Both the position numbers and the translations under genes were made by a program. This document shows, one piece after another, positions 31,601-44,400 of a DNA stretch of 64,000 nt. Numbering within the stretch: the stretch's first letter is position 1; each line of letters starts with the position of its first letter. Origin of the DNA: Ixodes scapularis. Lineage: Eukaryota > Arthropoda > Arachnida > Ixodida > Ixodidae. Under the pieces are notes generated by a model, which saw nothing but the letters and a program-made list of their open reading frames with translations, was not told the origin of the DNA and searched no databases. The stretch is taken from contig NW_024609835.1 of assembly GCF_016920785.2 (NCBI RefSeq), forward strand, positions 178,619,109-178,683,108, written 5' to 3'.

Positions 31601-33000
31601 AACGTGGCGACACACTGAGCCTGAACGGTTCTCGGTCGCAATCATATTTAAAAGACGGGATTCTTTTTTTTTTTTTTTTTTGAGAGAGGATGAGGAGGTG
31701 AGGAATTGTCTGTGTTTATTTTAAAATTTTCAAATTCATCTTTTCTTTTTCTTTTTTCTTTTTTTTTTTTTTAACGAGCGTTTAAAAGCAGCTTGACGGG
31801 GTCTGGAGGCCCGTTACACGGCAGTCAAATGTAACGGGCTCCCAGAGTTGCCATACCATGTCGTATCTGAAGGCAGGCTTTCGGCTCTCCTCTTGCGCTT
31901 CTCTTCTTTTGACCCACCGAGCAATATGCACTTAGTAAAATCCCAGTCCTTAGTTATCCCAATCCAAAATTATTTTCATGGTCCCTGTAATTGAGGGCTG
32001 TTGTCCTCGGGCGACTCTGTTAAAGGAGAGCTCCGGCGGTGTTTTGTTTAGCTACGCAGTAATGGAAGTGATAAGTTAAATAGTTCCATAAACGAAAGTC
32101 TGCTACATCTTGCGCCAAAGCGACATTTGTGCTGAAAATAGCGCCGCACCTGCTCCAAAATGGGCAAAAAAATATTATTGGTCTATTCTAATATTTAGAG
32201 AAGTAGAAGGAAAGGAAAATGGTACAAATATGGGTATTTCAGAGCATCTCTATTCACCGCATAGTTTCTTTCATCTCAAGTCAGAGCACTGTCGAAGGTT
32301 CGAACACATACAGCCAAAAACACACGCTAAACGTGCAAGTCACGGGACATTCGCTGCACTTGATTCGTTTCGCCGATGAAAGACCACGCTCAGGAAGGTG
32401 GACGAATGCCGTGATGTCGCACTTTAACGCTGGTTGGTCTCATTGGCTTGTAGCTGCGGCTGCGCTTTAAATGAAAGGTGAAACCAAGTATTGAGATTGC
32501 TCGTCAACCGCGCTGGCAGGCTGATCGCCGACATCGCCTAAATTTCCAAACGATGTCGGCGATGCGAGGAGCTAAAAGTCGCGAGAAAACATCGCTAAAT
32601 TGTAGGACAGCGGCTACTGTGATAAGACAAAACCAGGGTCTTGTACTCCTGATGACATCACTTAATTATCGTGTCTGCCGCACGCCTTCGTGCCGCCTCA
32701 CACCAGCGCACGCGTGTCGAGCTTCACCGCTTTGCACCGGAGTGCTAGCTGTAGCAGGGAGACATGGGTGAGCGCCTGGGTTAGCACGATGTATATGCTC
32801 GGCAATTAGATCAGTACTGATCCAGGACTACTTCAAATATTTGTCTTAGCAAAAAGTGCAGCCTAATTTTTTTTTTAAATCTGCCGAGAAAAAAGAAAAA
32901 AAGGTGTGGGTCTATATTTGAATAAATGGTAGTCGAGGTTGTTCCCGTGCAGCTGTCGAGCGAAAGGACAGCGAACTTTGGCTTCACTCGGGTTCCAAAG
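28648..33000. other. Gene-poor, GC-rich to T-rich sequence
   Basis: Poly-T runs occur at 28786-28808, 28851-28867, 30888-30904 and 31664-31681, and a poly-A at about 29965-29981. An inverted pair (CAGTGCTTTCTTTC..CTGAGACGCTGTTC) lies at about 30120-30195 and 30295-30365. Long frames on both strands at 28463-29260 overlap each other and lack motifs. I see no exon I can support. Confidence 0.4.
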
Positions 33001-33005
33001 CCGCT

Positions 33006-33055
33006 AAAACCTACACTTACGCAAGTGGCTTCACACTTGCGTAAGTGTAGGTTTT
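33006..33055. repeat. Perfect 22-bp inverted repeat with 6-nt loop
   Basis: AAAACCTACACTTACGCAAG then TG (33006-33027), loop GCTTCA, then the exact reverse complement (33034-33055). There is no T-run directly after it, so a terminator is unlikely. It has the size of a small-RNA precursor or a very small foldback element. Confidence 0.9.
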
Positions 33056-33649
33056 CACAATATCCGGGGGTGGTTGTTTTGGCAGTAGGTTTAGAAAACT
33101 TGGGGGACGGATTTTTGTTAACAGACGAGCAGGTTTTTGCAGGCATTTTACGGAACTTATATATACGGGCTAAATGAATAACTTGCTCTAAAAGTGCGGG
33201 GCAGAGAAGCTTCATCCAAACGGAAGTTTTCCGCTATGATGCATTTTTCATAAATTTTTAGTACCCCTTGTAAGTGGAACGTTCTTTGACTAGAGCCGTA
33301 TTTCTAAAAAGAGCGCTCTGTTTCTTAGGCGCCCTATGTATTCTTATTACAAAATGTAATGAGTAATATGCTGGAGGATCTAAGAGATACCCTCAGTCAT
33401 TATCAAAGATGAACTCCATTTGGCGTTGCGATCACTTTTTTCATATCCAAGTGATGTGCTCACAGACGTCGGCATCTACTCCAAAAGGATCAGTGCCTGC
33501 TCCAAGCCAATGTTTTGCATGCTACGGTACCTGCTGCGAAAGGCCAAATGCTGCTTCCACAAGTGGCCACGCAAAGCTAAACACATTTCCGGAATACGCC
33601 GGCTCCACTCTTTCTGGCATTCTATACTGTGTGTTTATTTATAAACTTC

Positions 33650-34295
33650 ACAAATTCGTAAAAAAAAAAAAAAAAGTGGTTAAAGTTACAGTAATGCGGT
33701 TTGTGCAGGTGAGCGATACGGTCAGGGGAACATAATACGTCGGGCAAATCGCCAGATAAGTCGAATAATTAACTAAAATGGGTTCATTTACTTTTTTTTT
33801 AATTAGTGGAACTAGACACGTGGTTCCAGTTAGAAACTTGCTGAGCGTCATCGAAAACCACAGAATCAGTCATTTCTTCTGGTTTTTTCTGAGCGTGTGG
33901 AGAACTTTGGAGTGCGCTAAAGTTCCCACTCGTGCAGCAGGCACAATGCAGGGATGAAAAAACATGGATGATTAGTGAGGGAAGAACCGCACGGGCACGT
34001 TATCGCGCGGTGGCCTTCCTCCCGGTGTTCGAGTGGCAACTTTCGCGCTCCACCGTGCATCCCACGTGCTCCGAGTCTTTCTTATTTTGACTGATTTAGA
34101 AATTTTCGATGACGCTCAGCAAGTTTCTGATTAGAACCACGTGTTTGTTGTCAATAGTTAGAACGCTAATTAACCTCGTTCGCCGACTGATCGTTACGAT
34201 TAGCTCCATATACTATGCCCCCCTGGGCGTAAAACTCACCTCCACAAACAGCAACTATGTAAATTTCGCAAATCCTAAAAAAGAAAAAAAAAGTT
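33650..34295. mobile_element. Foldback element with arms of about 200 bp
   Basis: The left arm 33650-33871 and right arm 34100-34295 are diverged inverses. The best block is GTGGTTCCAGTTAGAAACTT, GCTGAGCGTCATCGA (33820-33855), against its inverse at 34109-34146. As a result both strands encode peptides starting MTLSKFL. The spacer is about 230 bp. Confidence 0.55.
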
Positions 34296-34309
34296 GTTTT
34301 AAGAAAAAC

Positions 34310-35040
34310 ACGCAGTATTATATCTTTATATTCAAAATAGCTATCGAGAAAACGGCCAGTGAAGGTGATGCCAAAAACAAACATTCAAAATTTTCCGCGC
34401 TGCCCATTGGAGCGACACAGAGCGACATCACGCGTTGTATAACTTGCAAGTCGAGCAGGCAGTGTAAAAAAACTTAATATTGTTCGTATGTTTTTGTTGG
34501 TTTGTTTTTCTTTGGTGCGTGAGCTTAACCAGAACTTATTTCATTCCATAAAACTTGTAATCCGTCGGGAAACAAGCTGCACTATCCCTATATATCCCCG
34601 TATCTATATGCCTTATACACATTTGAAGTAACGATACTTTTTTTTTCTCGAAGTTTTTGGAGTTTTTTCTTTGGCGTGAAGATGAGAGGTTCCACTGGCA
34701 ACACTGAAATGTGACTTCAAATGGCTAGGTGGCGCTCCTGCCCGTTATAAAGGTTGCAGCCATTAGCATCCCCCAGGTTGTAATATGAGTCAATAGGGGG
34801 ACACTACAGCGTGTTCCCGACGGGTTTACAAGCAGTCTAATGGTGTGAAACGAATGCTGGTCAAGCTCATGCCAACAGAACGAACAAAGACACGAGCGAA
34901 ACACACTGCATTTTTTAGAGTACCGGCTCGACTTGCAAGTCACGCAACATGTTTCGTCACTCCACTGGAGATCTGGATAATTTGAATGCTGGTATTCGCA
35001 TCGTTTTCAAGTTTGAATATAAAGAGATTTCGGGACGGAG
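34310..35040. repeat. Inverted pair of the repeat also seen at 4490
   Basis: 34315-34480 (TTTATATTCAAAATAG, GAGAAAAC, CATTCAAA) is inversely similar to 34915-35035 (TTTGAATATAAAGAG, TTTGAATGCTGG, CTTGCAAGTCACGC). Both arms end near ACTTGCAAGTC. Confidence 0.45.
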
Positions 35041-35429
35041 AAAAACATGGGTATTCTGAAAATATGCTTACTTTGGGTAGACCGTAGAAGTGGACAGCCC
35101 CCGAAAACGTTTCGCGTATTCGAGTTGATTTTCCTTCTGTTACGCCACACGGGGTCGCGATTCACTTTCGGTGTCTGCGCTTGCCATGCCCAACCAGCGT
35201 CTGCGCTTACCATCGGTTGTATACATCACCGTGCCTGCATAAAAGCTACTTTATTTTATTTCTTTAATTTTTTTTGTAGGCGACTTTGTACTGCCTCGCC
35301 CATCTTCGAGCTTCTCTTCGACCTTTGTGTCAGCCGTTTAGTCGTGTCGCGTGTGTCAGCCGTTTTGTGGTGCGAATTTCTTGCCGGCATCTGGCGTTTT
35401 TCTTGGCGACCACCACAGCTTATCTCTAA

Positions 35430-35839
35430 TGGTACGTTTACACTTGCGGATCCGCCAGCGGATCCGCCCAGCTTTTGCCGCTGGAGCGAAACGCTGGGCG
35501 GAAAACGCGGCGGCGAGCCGTTTAGGTCCGGGATCTATTTCTGCCGCCGAACGAGGCGTTTCGCTGACCGGATGTGACATTCTTGCGCAGCGCGACGCTG
35601 CCTACGTCATGAGTACGCGTTCTTCCGGGAGCAGCAACGCCCGGGAGAGACAGCCGAGGTGGGAACTCTCGCGCCTTCTCGACATTTTTGACGGGATGTT
35701 ACGAGAACAGCTGCCGCAGCCGACGCCACCGCCGCCGCTCGAAGGAAATAGATGTAAACGCAACCCGCTCGTCGCCGCCGCCGCCGGGAGCGGATCCGCT
35801 CCCGCGGCAGCGGATTTCTTCTCAGGTGTAAACGTACCA
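35430..35839. mobile_element. Harbinger-like MITE, 410 bp, TSD TAA
   Basis: TGGTACGTTTACAC at the left and GTGTAAACGTACCA at the right are exact inverses, flanked by TAA on both sides (35427-35429, 35840-35842). Three-base TWA duplications and such ends are typical of PIF/Harbinger elements. The inner subterminal GCGGATCCGC palindromes are also repeated at both ends. No transposase. Confidence 0.75.
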
Positions 35840-35842
35840 TAA

Positions 35843-38800
35843 AGCAGCAGTCCGTCCGCGGGCGTCGGCTTGTCTCCTCGTCGAGGGGCAGTCGGCGGCG
35901 GGGTGTTGCTCTCGCTGCTCTTGCTCGCGTCGTCTCCCTCTCCTCTGCCCGACTCCATTCGTCAACGTCGCGTTGCGCTGTTGCGCGAAGTGCCACTGCG
36001 GCAGGGCACCGAGATGCTGTCGCCGCTGCAGCTTCCAGGATCAGCTTTTCCTGATCCTGGAAATCCTGGAATCGTTGTAGTTCATCATTTGTATGAGTGA
36101 TCAAAAACCATATGCTGGAGAGTTCTGTGGCAGCTACACGCAGCACCAGGGCTGCGCCGACGATTATTCAACTCGCGAGTTGTTTTGATTACCGTGTTTG
36201 CGTGAGAAGTCGCGCGAGGATTTAAAACGCGACGCACTCGACCTCAATATTCTTCCCGCATGCTATCGCAGAGCTCTCGAGGTGGTTCAGCGCGGTGTTT
36301 TCGCGCAGAACAATGTGCATAACACGAGTTTGCCGAACAGTAAATGGACCAGTTTGTTTGGGGGAAGGGGGGGTATTTTGTTCGGACGCCAAAGGAGATG
36401 TAAGAATGAGGACGCTGTTATTCGAGCCTGCGTTAATGGAAAATGAGGAAACAACCTCGTACGGTTCATAAGAAGTATATTGCGCGGGGCAGTGTCGTCC
36501 GGAAATTGTTTTGTTTCGCGAAGACGTGTGGCTGTACCCTTTGTGATAGCTTCCTATTCGGTTCAACATTGACATTCGACTAAATCTCCAAAACTCAGTT
36601 GTTTTCTTTTTTATTGACTTGTGTACACTTTTGTTCACAAGATATCTTATCACCGCGGGTTCATGACGGATCGAGTGATTCACCCTGACGCCCTACTCAA
36701 AACCGTATCCCTAATTTGTTCGTCTTTTTTTTTTTCTTTTTTCCTTCGTTTATTTTTTGTTTTAGTGGTATACGTCATTCTTAGCTCTTCGTGGTTTCCA
36801 GTTTTGGCCCCCTGTGTTCCTCTTCTCTTCCGCTGGGTCAATTTAATTTACGCTGTCTCCCTTGCCCACTCTCTTTCGGGGCAGCTGGTTTCGACCTGCT
36901 ATGGCTGGCACGCGTGACTCTTCTTCACTGAAATAATAAAGTGCATTCCCTCTCACTTTTCACTGAGTCGGACGCGGGCGCACAATGCGGCCATTTCTCC
37001 CCACGGCGCGTGCACCCTCCGAGACGGTCCTTTGATGCGGGCTTGACTGCTGCATCACTCCCGCGGTGGCTGCCACGAGCGGCTGACGGCTGGCTTTTAC
37101 TGGCGGCTATTGTGAAGGCCGGATGACCGTGCTCCGCCGGCAGCGCCCCCTTCCCGAGGGCCCGGATCGTTCTTTGTGTCTATACTCCGCTCACCCCTAA
37201 GCTGACAGTGCGGTGGAAGCACTGTTCTCGTTGGACCAGGCGTACGCCTGCCTTTCGCCACGTGGTCACGTATATGGTGTCTGGAACGCGTCCCCGACTG
37301 GTGTACGTTCACCGCGCTCTAAAACTGTTCCCTGGATTTCCGCCTCATGACGTCATAGTAGTGTCACGTGGTCGCCGGCCGCGATCCTGGCGGTGTCGTA
37401 GCAGCGATGGTGGATGTTGCAGACGCCTGTTCTGTTGAGGGCCGCCGTGCAGCTTGACACTTCACTCCGGCAGCCAGGGTTGCAGCTCGCGTTCGCTCGT
37501 AGGGACTTCTTACCGGGACTTCTAGCCCCTAGAAGCCAGCATCGAGATGTCTGACAACATGACACGCTGGATTCCGCGGTGTCATTTGTCGCTTCCCGTG
37601 GGCCGTGCGAGGAATAGGAGGCTAAACGCACCAGCTGAAGGCGCGTTTTAGGCACCGTAATCATAGTATAGTATATATACCCCTGTGCGGAGATGAAAAG
37701 AAGGCGGCTGATTGGTCCGGCGAGCCAGTCGTTCCCACCGCACTGTCAGCTGACGGGTAAACATGGTGATGCTGCATGCTCTTTGCTTTGGAACCTTTCC
37801 GAGCAGCCGCTTGCGGCACGCAGCGAACGCACGGAACGCATTTGTCGAGGTTTTCTGTTCGGGAGTGAAGGTTCGAGCCGCGTGACCGTTACGCCATTCT
37901 TGTGCAAATCGCGATGCGTACGGGGCGTATTTTTTTATTTATTTTTTCATTTCTTTTATGATATGAACGCACAAGCGTTTATACTGGGGAAAGGACAGTC
38001 TTTTGAAGATGCCGACAGTCTAGCAACGACGGGCATCGTTTGAAGATGCCGACAGTCTGGCAACGAGGGACCGAGCATATATACAGGCATGGGCGTTGTT
38101 AACGCGTTTCCGACGCTGCGGGGAGCGCCGGGGCATCTCGTTAAGGTAAGGTATAGCGATACCGTTTTGCGCGATGGTGAATATGGTTAGAAACCTGCAA
38201 CTGCTCGCGCTTGCCTCGTGTTTAGTCGTAGGCTAAGTCGTGGGTCACGGCTATTGATGAACAAATCAGATGTGAGCCCTGACAGGAAAATTTATTTATT
38301 TATTTTTTGTTGAGAGGTACTGACGTGGGCAACCCAGCCACCTCCAGGTGTCATTTCAGCCGACAGGCCATACTTTTGCTTTATTTCAGTTTGTTTAGGC
38401 ATTACAATTTCCTCTGACGATTGACATGACGACTGCCGCTGTTTGTGTGCCTTGCTTGTGCATTCACTTCCGCTTCTTTCGGTGTGCCGCACACTGCGCT
38501 GATGGTCGTAGCCCCAGCTCTCCCTTTTTATTTGTTGGTCATTGTGCAAGAGTTAACGGTCGATCTTCTGGGAGGAACATGCCGACAGCAGTGTTGGAGG
38601 GATGGACTCGTGCGAGTCAACACTATATACCAGTCGACAGAATCAGCTTCAAGCACGGAGACGCGGAGACGTAAAAGGTGCCAACCTTACGTTTCTTTGA
38701 AATATAAGCATAGGATTATACGAGTTCGTCTATACAGTTCAATTAATCGCAGTTAGATTTTTTTTGTACTGTTGTTTTATTGTTAAAGATAACCGTAGAC

Positions 38801-41317
38801 ACTGAGTCGATGGTCTGGCGAGCGTGTCCCTTTGATCTGAATTGGATAAGTGTACATTTAAATAATACCAAGTTGGGACCGTGTACTCGTTCCTTTGGAA
38901 AAAGGAGAAACCGAGGGTAGTTGTTTTAGAAGCGCCGATGCCTTCCTGCTGTCGCATTCAGGACCGCGATTGAGGAGGCCTTTGAGGACGACCCTCGAGA
39001 AATATTCACCCTTTTGTGAGGAGCAAGTGTCTCGATTGCTTACTTCAAAGGAAGGCTCTTGGACATGCAGGAACAAAATAATGGACAAGACGGCGCAGAT
39101 GTTGGTGGGAACAGCTCGAAGAACGCGGACAAAGAGAGGTCACAAACATGACGGGACACTGCTGTCCGTGGCCTTAGGGATTGTCCGTTCAAGAGCATCG
39201 AACACGCTTGTGCCTGACACACTCGGAGAATTACACCCTCACGCCGGATTGCACGTCACAATGTTTAACGAGATAGTATATCCAATTGTCTCGACGTACA
39301 TTTTGTCGCGTTGGACGTTCTGAATTGGTGGCCATTTTGACCTCTTTGGGCATTTCGACTCGCGTATCATTGTCGGACGTTCACACTCGATGGGCATTTC
39401 GTCTCTTTGAACATGTGGACTACAAGCGATGCCTCAAAGGGGGCAGTCCGAGATGTGCCAAGTCATTTTTCGTTCAACAGACACGGTTGTCGGAGGCAAA
39501 AAGAAGCGATGGAACGGACCGCCGGCATGGGGAAGGGCCCGCTCGCGATCCGCGGCGTGCGTGAGAGCTGACCGGAGTGTTCCCTCGCCGAGCGGGGATG
39601 TTGCGGGCCCTTCTCCGCGGGGCACGTGTTGGGCTCGCGCACGGCTAATTAAGCGGCACGCGGTCGCCCTCCTCCGCCGCCTGCTGCTCTTTCCAAATTT
39701 GGAAGGCGTGCACCGGAAGCGCGGGCGCGGTCCGCCGGGCGCCCCGAGAGCGCGCCGGTGGTGTGGTCCTCCTCGGCTCCCTTCGGCTCTTCGAACAGGA
39801 GCCGTCTTCTGTCTGTGGGGGCGACTGTTGGGCGCGCCGAACGAGAGCACCGCTGCTGCATCCGCGGCCGGCCCGGTTCAACGCACTCTGCCTGCCCTGC
39901 GATCGGCCGTCGGGCTTTCGGAAGACTTTAGGGACGCTCTTGGTACCAGTCTTCGATAATTACAACGTGAAAAACTGCAAAAAAAAAAAAAAAAAAAAAA
40001 GAAGCTTTGCGTTTTTTTTTACACACAGGTCACACACAAAGAAACGGTAGTCGCAAATTAACTCGGCCTAATCACGGATACTATCTCGAGCGTGCACTTG
40101 TTTTTGAGCTGAGCTGGTGGTTATTTAGAATCTTTGCTTTTCTGAGCTCGTGAGTCCCGCTGAATTCCTCTAAGTTTAGTTTGGCAATTTAGATTTCCGC
40201 TAAAGGTAGCGGAAAACCTGAATCGGTGTATAAGGATTACACAACAATCACAGTTTTCCGCTGCGTACCTGCCAACTCTCCCGAATTGTCCGGGAGTCTC
40301 CCGAATTTAGATCACATCTCCCGATTGTACGGACGCGACCTCAAATCTCCCAAAAAATATTCGCCATAATTTTTTTTTTTTATGACGCCTTATTGCTATA
40401 ATCATCACGCGTGTGTCATTGCGAGTTACTCGAGAGTAGGTTTAGGTTACTCTGGCGGGTTACCACGTGACAACTCAGAGCAGTAGCGTAAAACGAGGGT
40501 AGATTTTCAAACGCCAAGGTACGAAACCTCTACTCCTGAATATAGAGCGCATTTTGGAACACGGCTCATATGACCATGGGCGCGCTAGGTGCGCTAGGCT
40601 TCAGTTGGCTTTGTCAGGTCGTCGAGTGAGGTGCGGAACGCCGAACTACTCTTCGTGTTTCCCCGAGTTTAGTTGGAACCACTGATCTGTTGGGACGATC
40701 GATGGCACTTTCAAAAGCCAAGAGGAAGTACTTGCAAGTATTTCTAAGATCATACGCGACTGAGTTTCCGTGCTTTGTCGCTTCGCGGAAAGCTGACAAG
40801 TATGAATTCTGTACCATGTGCGCCTGTGATGTGTGAGCGTTCGCACGGCGGCAAGCTTGATATCAAGATACACATCGCTTCACGAAAGCATCAGAACCAT
40901 GCTCGTGCCGTAGAAGGGCCGGGCACCACCGGCAGTTTACTCCAAAATAACTGCGAAGACAGTGTTATTCGCGCGGAGTGCCTCCTTCACAAGGTTTCTT
41001 GTCAAACTAAAAAAAAAAAAAAAAATTTCAACCTCCCCCCTTTTCTTTCTTCTTCCCCCGCGCGGCGGTCTCCCGAATTTCGATGTTGCTAGGTTGGCAG
41101 GTATGATTTCCGCTACATGTAGCAGGATGTAAATTCGTTGAATTAGATTGTTACATTTTCCCGTTACACTCTTCTACGGAATTTTTTTATGTAACGCTAT
41201 TTCTAAACGTTTACACATTCCACGCAAGAAACACAAACACACACAATCACGTTCCTGTCATCGGTTCCTCTCTTTCGGTGACGTGAGAAAAATTGTGCTC
41301 TCTAATTGAGTGTTGTA
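35843..41317. other. No gene supported
   Basis: The minus-strand stretch 35960-36110 reads TNDELQRFQDFQDQEKLILE followed by an alanine-rich run; it looks faintly protein-like but matches no family I can name. A tandem duplication of about 43 bp (GAAGATGCCGACAGTCT.GCAACGA) lies at 38004-38068. GC-rich frames on both strands at 39430-39960 are likely compositional. Poly-A at 39978-39999 and 41010-41025. Confidence 0.35.
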
Positions 41318-41319
41318 TA

Positions 41320-41494
41320 CAGTGCAGTCCACTTATAACGATATTGAGAAAACCGCAAAATCCAATCGTTATAGCCGATTATCGTTATATCTGGATCAAA
41401 TCAAATCTAAAAAAATAGCGATCAAATCTAAAAAATTTGATCGCTATAAGCGATATATCGTTATATCTGGTATCGTTATAAGTGGATTACACTG
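41320..41494. mobile_element. Tc1/mariner-type MITE, 175 bp, TSD TA
   Basis: CAGTGCAGTCCACTTATAAC at the left is inversely matched by GTTATAAGTGGATTACACTG at the right, flanked by TA (41318-41319, 41495-41496). ATAACGATAT motifs repeat inside. The CAGT..TATAACG end style is that of pogo/Tigger-like elements. Confidence 0.8.
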
Positions 41495-41496
41495 TA

Positions 41497-44400
41497 GTGA
41501 CTTTTTTTTTCTATTCGCCCTTTTTAACTCTAAAACAAAATCAGTGACACCACCTATTGGGTAGCCCTGACACCGTTCTGGCTGACGTATATTTTCCTAT
41601 TTTTTACGCATCATTCCGTTGTCTTCAGAGTCAGGGGCAGTGCTATAAGTGGCCATTTCCAGAATACAGCCTGTGTACCCGTATTTGATTTCGGAAATAC
41701 TGCCAAACCCGCCGTCGAGTTCAGAAGCGGAAGGAAGTGGTTGGGGCCGGGGGCTATTTGCACACTGGCGCCAACACGTGTCAACTCGCGCGAGAAAGAG
41801 CGAATAGGTATTTAGCGGCTGAGCCTTTCCTGCATAGTACTTTTTTGCCACAGACTTTATTCGAAAGACAAAATCCGGAAACCATAAAGCGGTATTCACG
41901 CCGGGTAGAAATTCATTGAGCGGTGTGACGTCACTGAGCATCTCACAGTGTAGTGCTCTGCAACATAATCACTAACCGCCATCCAATAAATCTCAAAAAC
42001 CGCAATCAAAGTTGTTTTTTTGCGGGGGGGGGGGGGGGGGGGGGACGGGGGGGGGGGGGGGGGGGCGTGGATAAAGGAATGAGCTTTTTGCATAGCTTTT
42101 TAGTAAAGTCTTCATATGCCTGGCTGGAAACATTGGACTCACTCCTTTGTTGAGTTGGTCGCGTGACAACACCGCTCGCTTCCCGTTCCTTGGTAGCCTC
42201 CCGTCACCCGCGAGAAGCGCCTCGGGACGAAGAGAAACGGCGCTGCGCGTGGATGCGGAGCCGCGACTCTGGGCTGCAGCAGCAGCATCGTGGCGCCTAA
42301 ATCGGGCAGCTGCCTACCTCCGCACTCCGTGTGTACCCTCGGCGGCATCCCGGAGATTACCAGCTCGTGCCTGAAACCTCACGACGCGCGCGTAAACGCT
42401 GCGCGCGGGAGCGCAAAAAAAGCGAGCTCGGCCGGCGCCTGGCTTTGAAGGCGCTCGGCCGCGTTTCTTTTTTGCCGTAGCGGGGAGGGGCAAAAAAGCG
42501 GCGTCGCATCCGTCCTGCGTGCGCGCCAACGTGAGACGGACGCAGCAAGAGCCCGGGCCCTTGTGCCTCGCTCCGGTGACAGCCCCGGGGTCTCAACGGG
42601 TGCGCGCTGTAGCGGGAGACGGCGCCTCGTTTCTTGCTGCTGCCTCTTGGCTTGTTTCTCCGTCCGTGTTCTTGCCCCGTCTTCTTTTTTAATGGCGGAG
42701 AGGGAAGCGCCGGTTGCACGCCGGCAACAAATAGAGTGTTTGTCGGGAACGTACTTGTCGAGCGACCACGTACTGCGAGGCTGCGCCCCACGCTGTTGGT
42801 TTCGTATCCTATAAGGAGGGTATTCGCGACCCCTGTCTGTCTGCCCGACGGTGGAATAAAGGTAACGCACAAGCAAACTCCTAATGCATAATAAAAGATG
42901 AAAGCCGAGAACACGAGACGCACCCTCAAAGGACAAAGGAGCAGTGTCTCAAACAACGTTTCAAACTGTGTTTGAGACGATGTTGTGTGTCCCTGTGTGT
43001 ATGTGTGTGTGCGCGCGCGTGTGGGTGTGTGCGTCTGTGTGGGTGTTTGTACGCGCGCGTGCGTGTGTGTGTGGTGTCGTGTGGTGAGGTGTCGTGTCTG
43101 GTTTGCCGTAATTATTCGATGGTGCGCATTTAATTGCCGTTTCTGTTTGAGACTTTCGTCACCAAGCCGCGGAAGTTTTTGCCGCATATTTCGACAGGCG
43201 GGCGCTCCCCGTTTCTAGAAGTCACGTGTTCGCCGCTAGGTGGCGTTGTCCCCTCTGGGGTTGCGGATGTGTAATCAAATGATTACCCTCTCATTCTGCT
43301 GTCAGTATTTCGCTCGATATCCCTGTAATAAATCTGGTTAACTTAAGTAGTAAATGTGTTTTGTTACACCGCATATGCCTGTCTGAAATGATCGAAACGG
43401 AATCGGAGGTGCATCGGCGCCCGTCAGAATGGGAGGTCCATAGTCTCGATATTGAACGACTTGTTCGTGTTTCGAAAACGCTGGCCCCAAAATAGTACAT
43501 GTGGTTTTGAGAGGAAAAAAATCAGAAAGGCTCGCGATTTAGCGAACTGTTTCGCCAGGGTTCCGCGAACGTGTTCGGCACACGGTAGCTTTAGATGACC
43601 CGGCGGCAGGTTCTTCGTTCGCTTCGATGTGTCTGAGAATCGCGCGTATTCCATTTCCAAAGTGCTTCACATGCTTGCCAGCACGCTCGCGGACGGCGTC
43701 TACTTCGCGCGTGAGAATGGGTTTGTTCCAGCGGTGACCGGGTGCTTTGCTTTATCTGGTTGGAGTAACGTTGTTGGGGGGGGGGGGGGGGGGGGGGGGG
43801 TTGCCAGTGGTCCCCTCCCCCATCTCTCCGGGACTCTTCGTCCCGCGCGAGGATCCTTTGCGAAATAAAGAGGTTTGCCGAAAGTTTGGTGCGTACGTCT
43901 TGTATGACTTTCTGGTAAATATAGCGAGACGGCGCGAACGTGCACCTCTGTGCCTGGTCAGTTTTCGTTTTTGAGTCCAGATAAAGCTTTAGCATCTTTT
44001 GTTCTTATTATTACCGTTTAGTCTTAAAATACATTACGATAATACAAATATAACTATATTCCCGGTTGTGTTTTGGAATCAACATCGCTGCGATTCACTT
44101 TTTTGTGTACTTTGCGTTAGAGCGGACGCGCAATCCTCGTTCATAAACAGCACGCATATTGATCGAGCAACGAGATAGCAAGGCTTCCCGCCGTAACGGG
44201 GCGTGTAGGACTAGATTGTGGGCTAAAGTATTAGTCGAGCCGCCTCATTGAAGCGCGCAGGGGAACGCAAAGGCAGCGACGGGGAGGGCGCACCCCGACG
44301 CAGAGGACGGTCGGGTTGAAAGGATGTGCAGCAAGCACGGGGGAGCCCTCTTGTCCGAAGGTATCGAGTAGCGGCGAGTCCCATGGGGCGGCTGGCCGCT

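Noticed and set aside
41953..42153. Glycine-rich open frame
   Set aside because: Produced by the poly-G tract.
42357..43187. 276-codon minus-strand open frame rich in TH and PT
   Set aside because: Part of the frame is a (GT)-rich low-complexity stretch, the rest is GC-rich and overlaps other open frames. No conserved motif.
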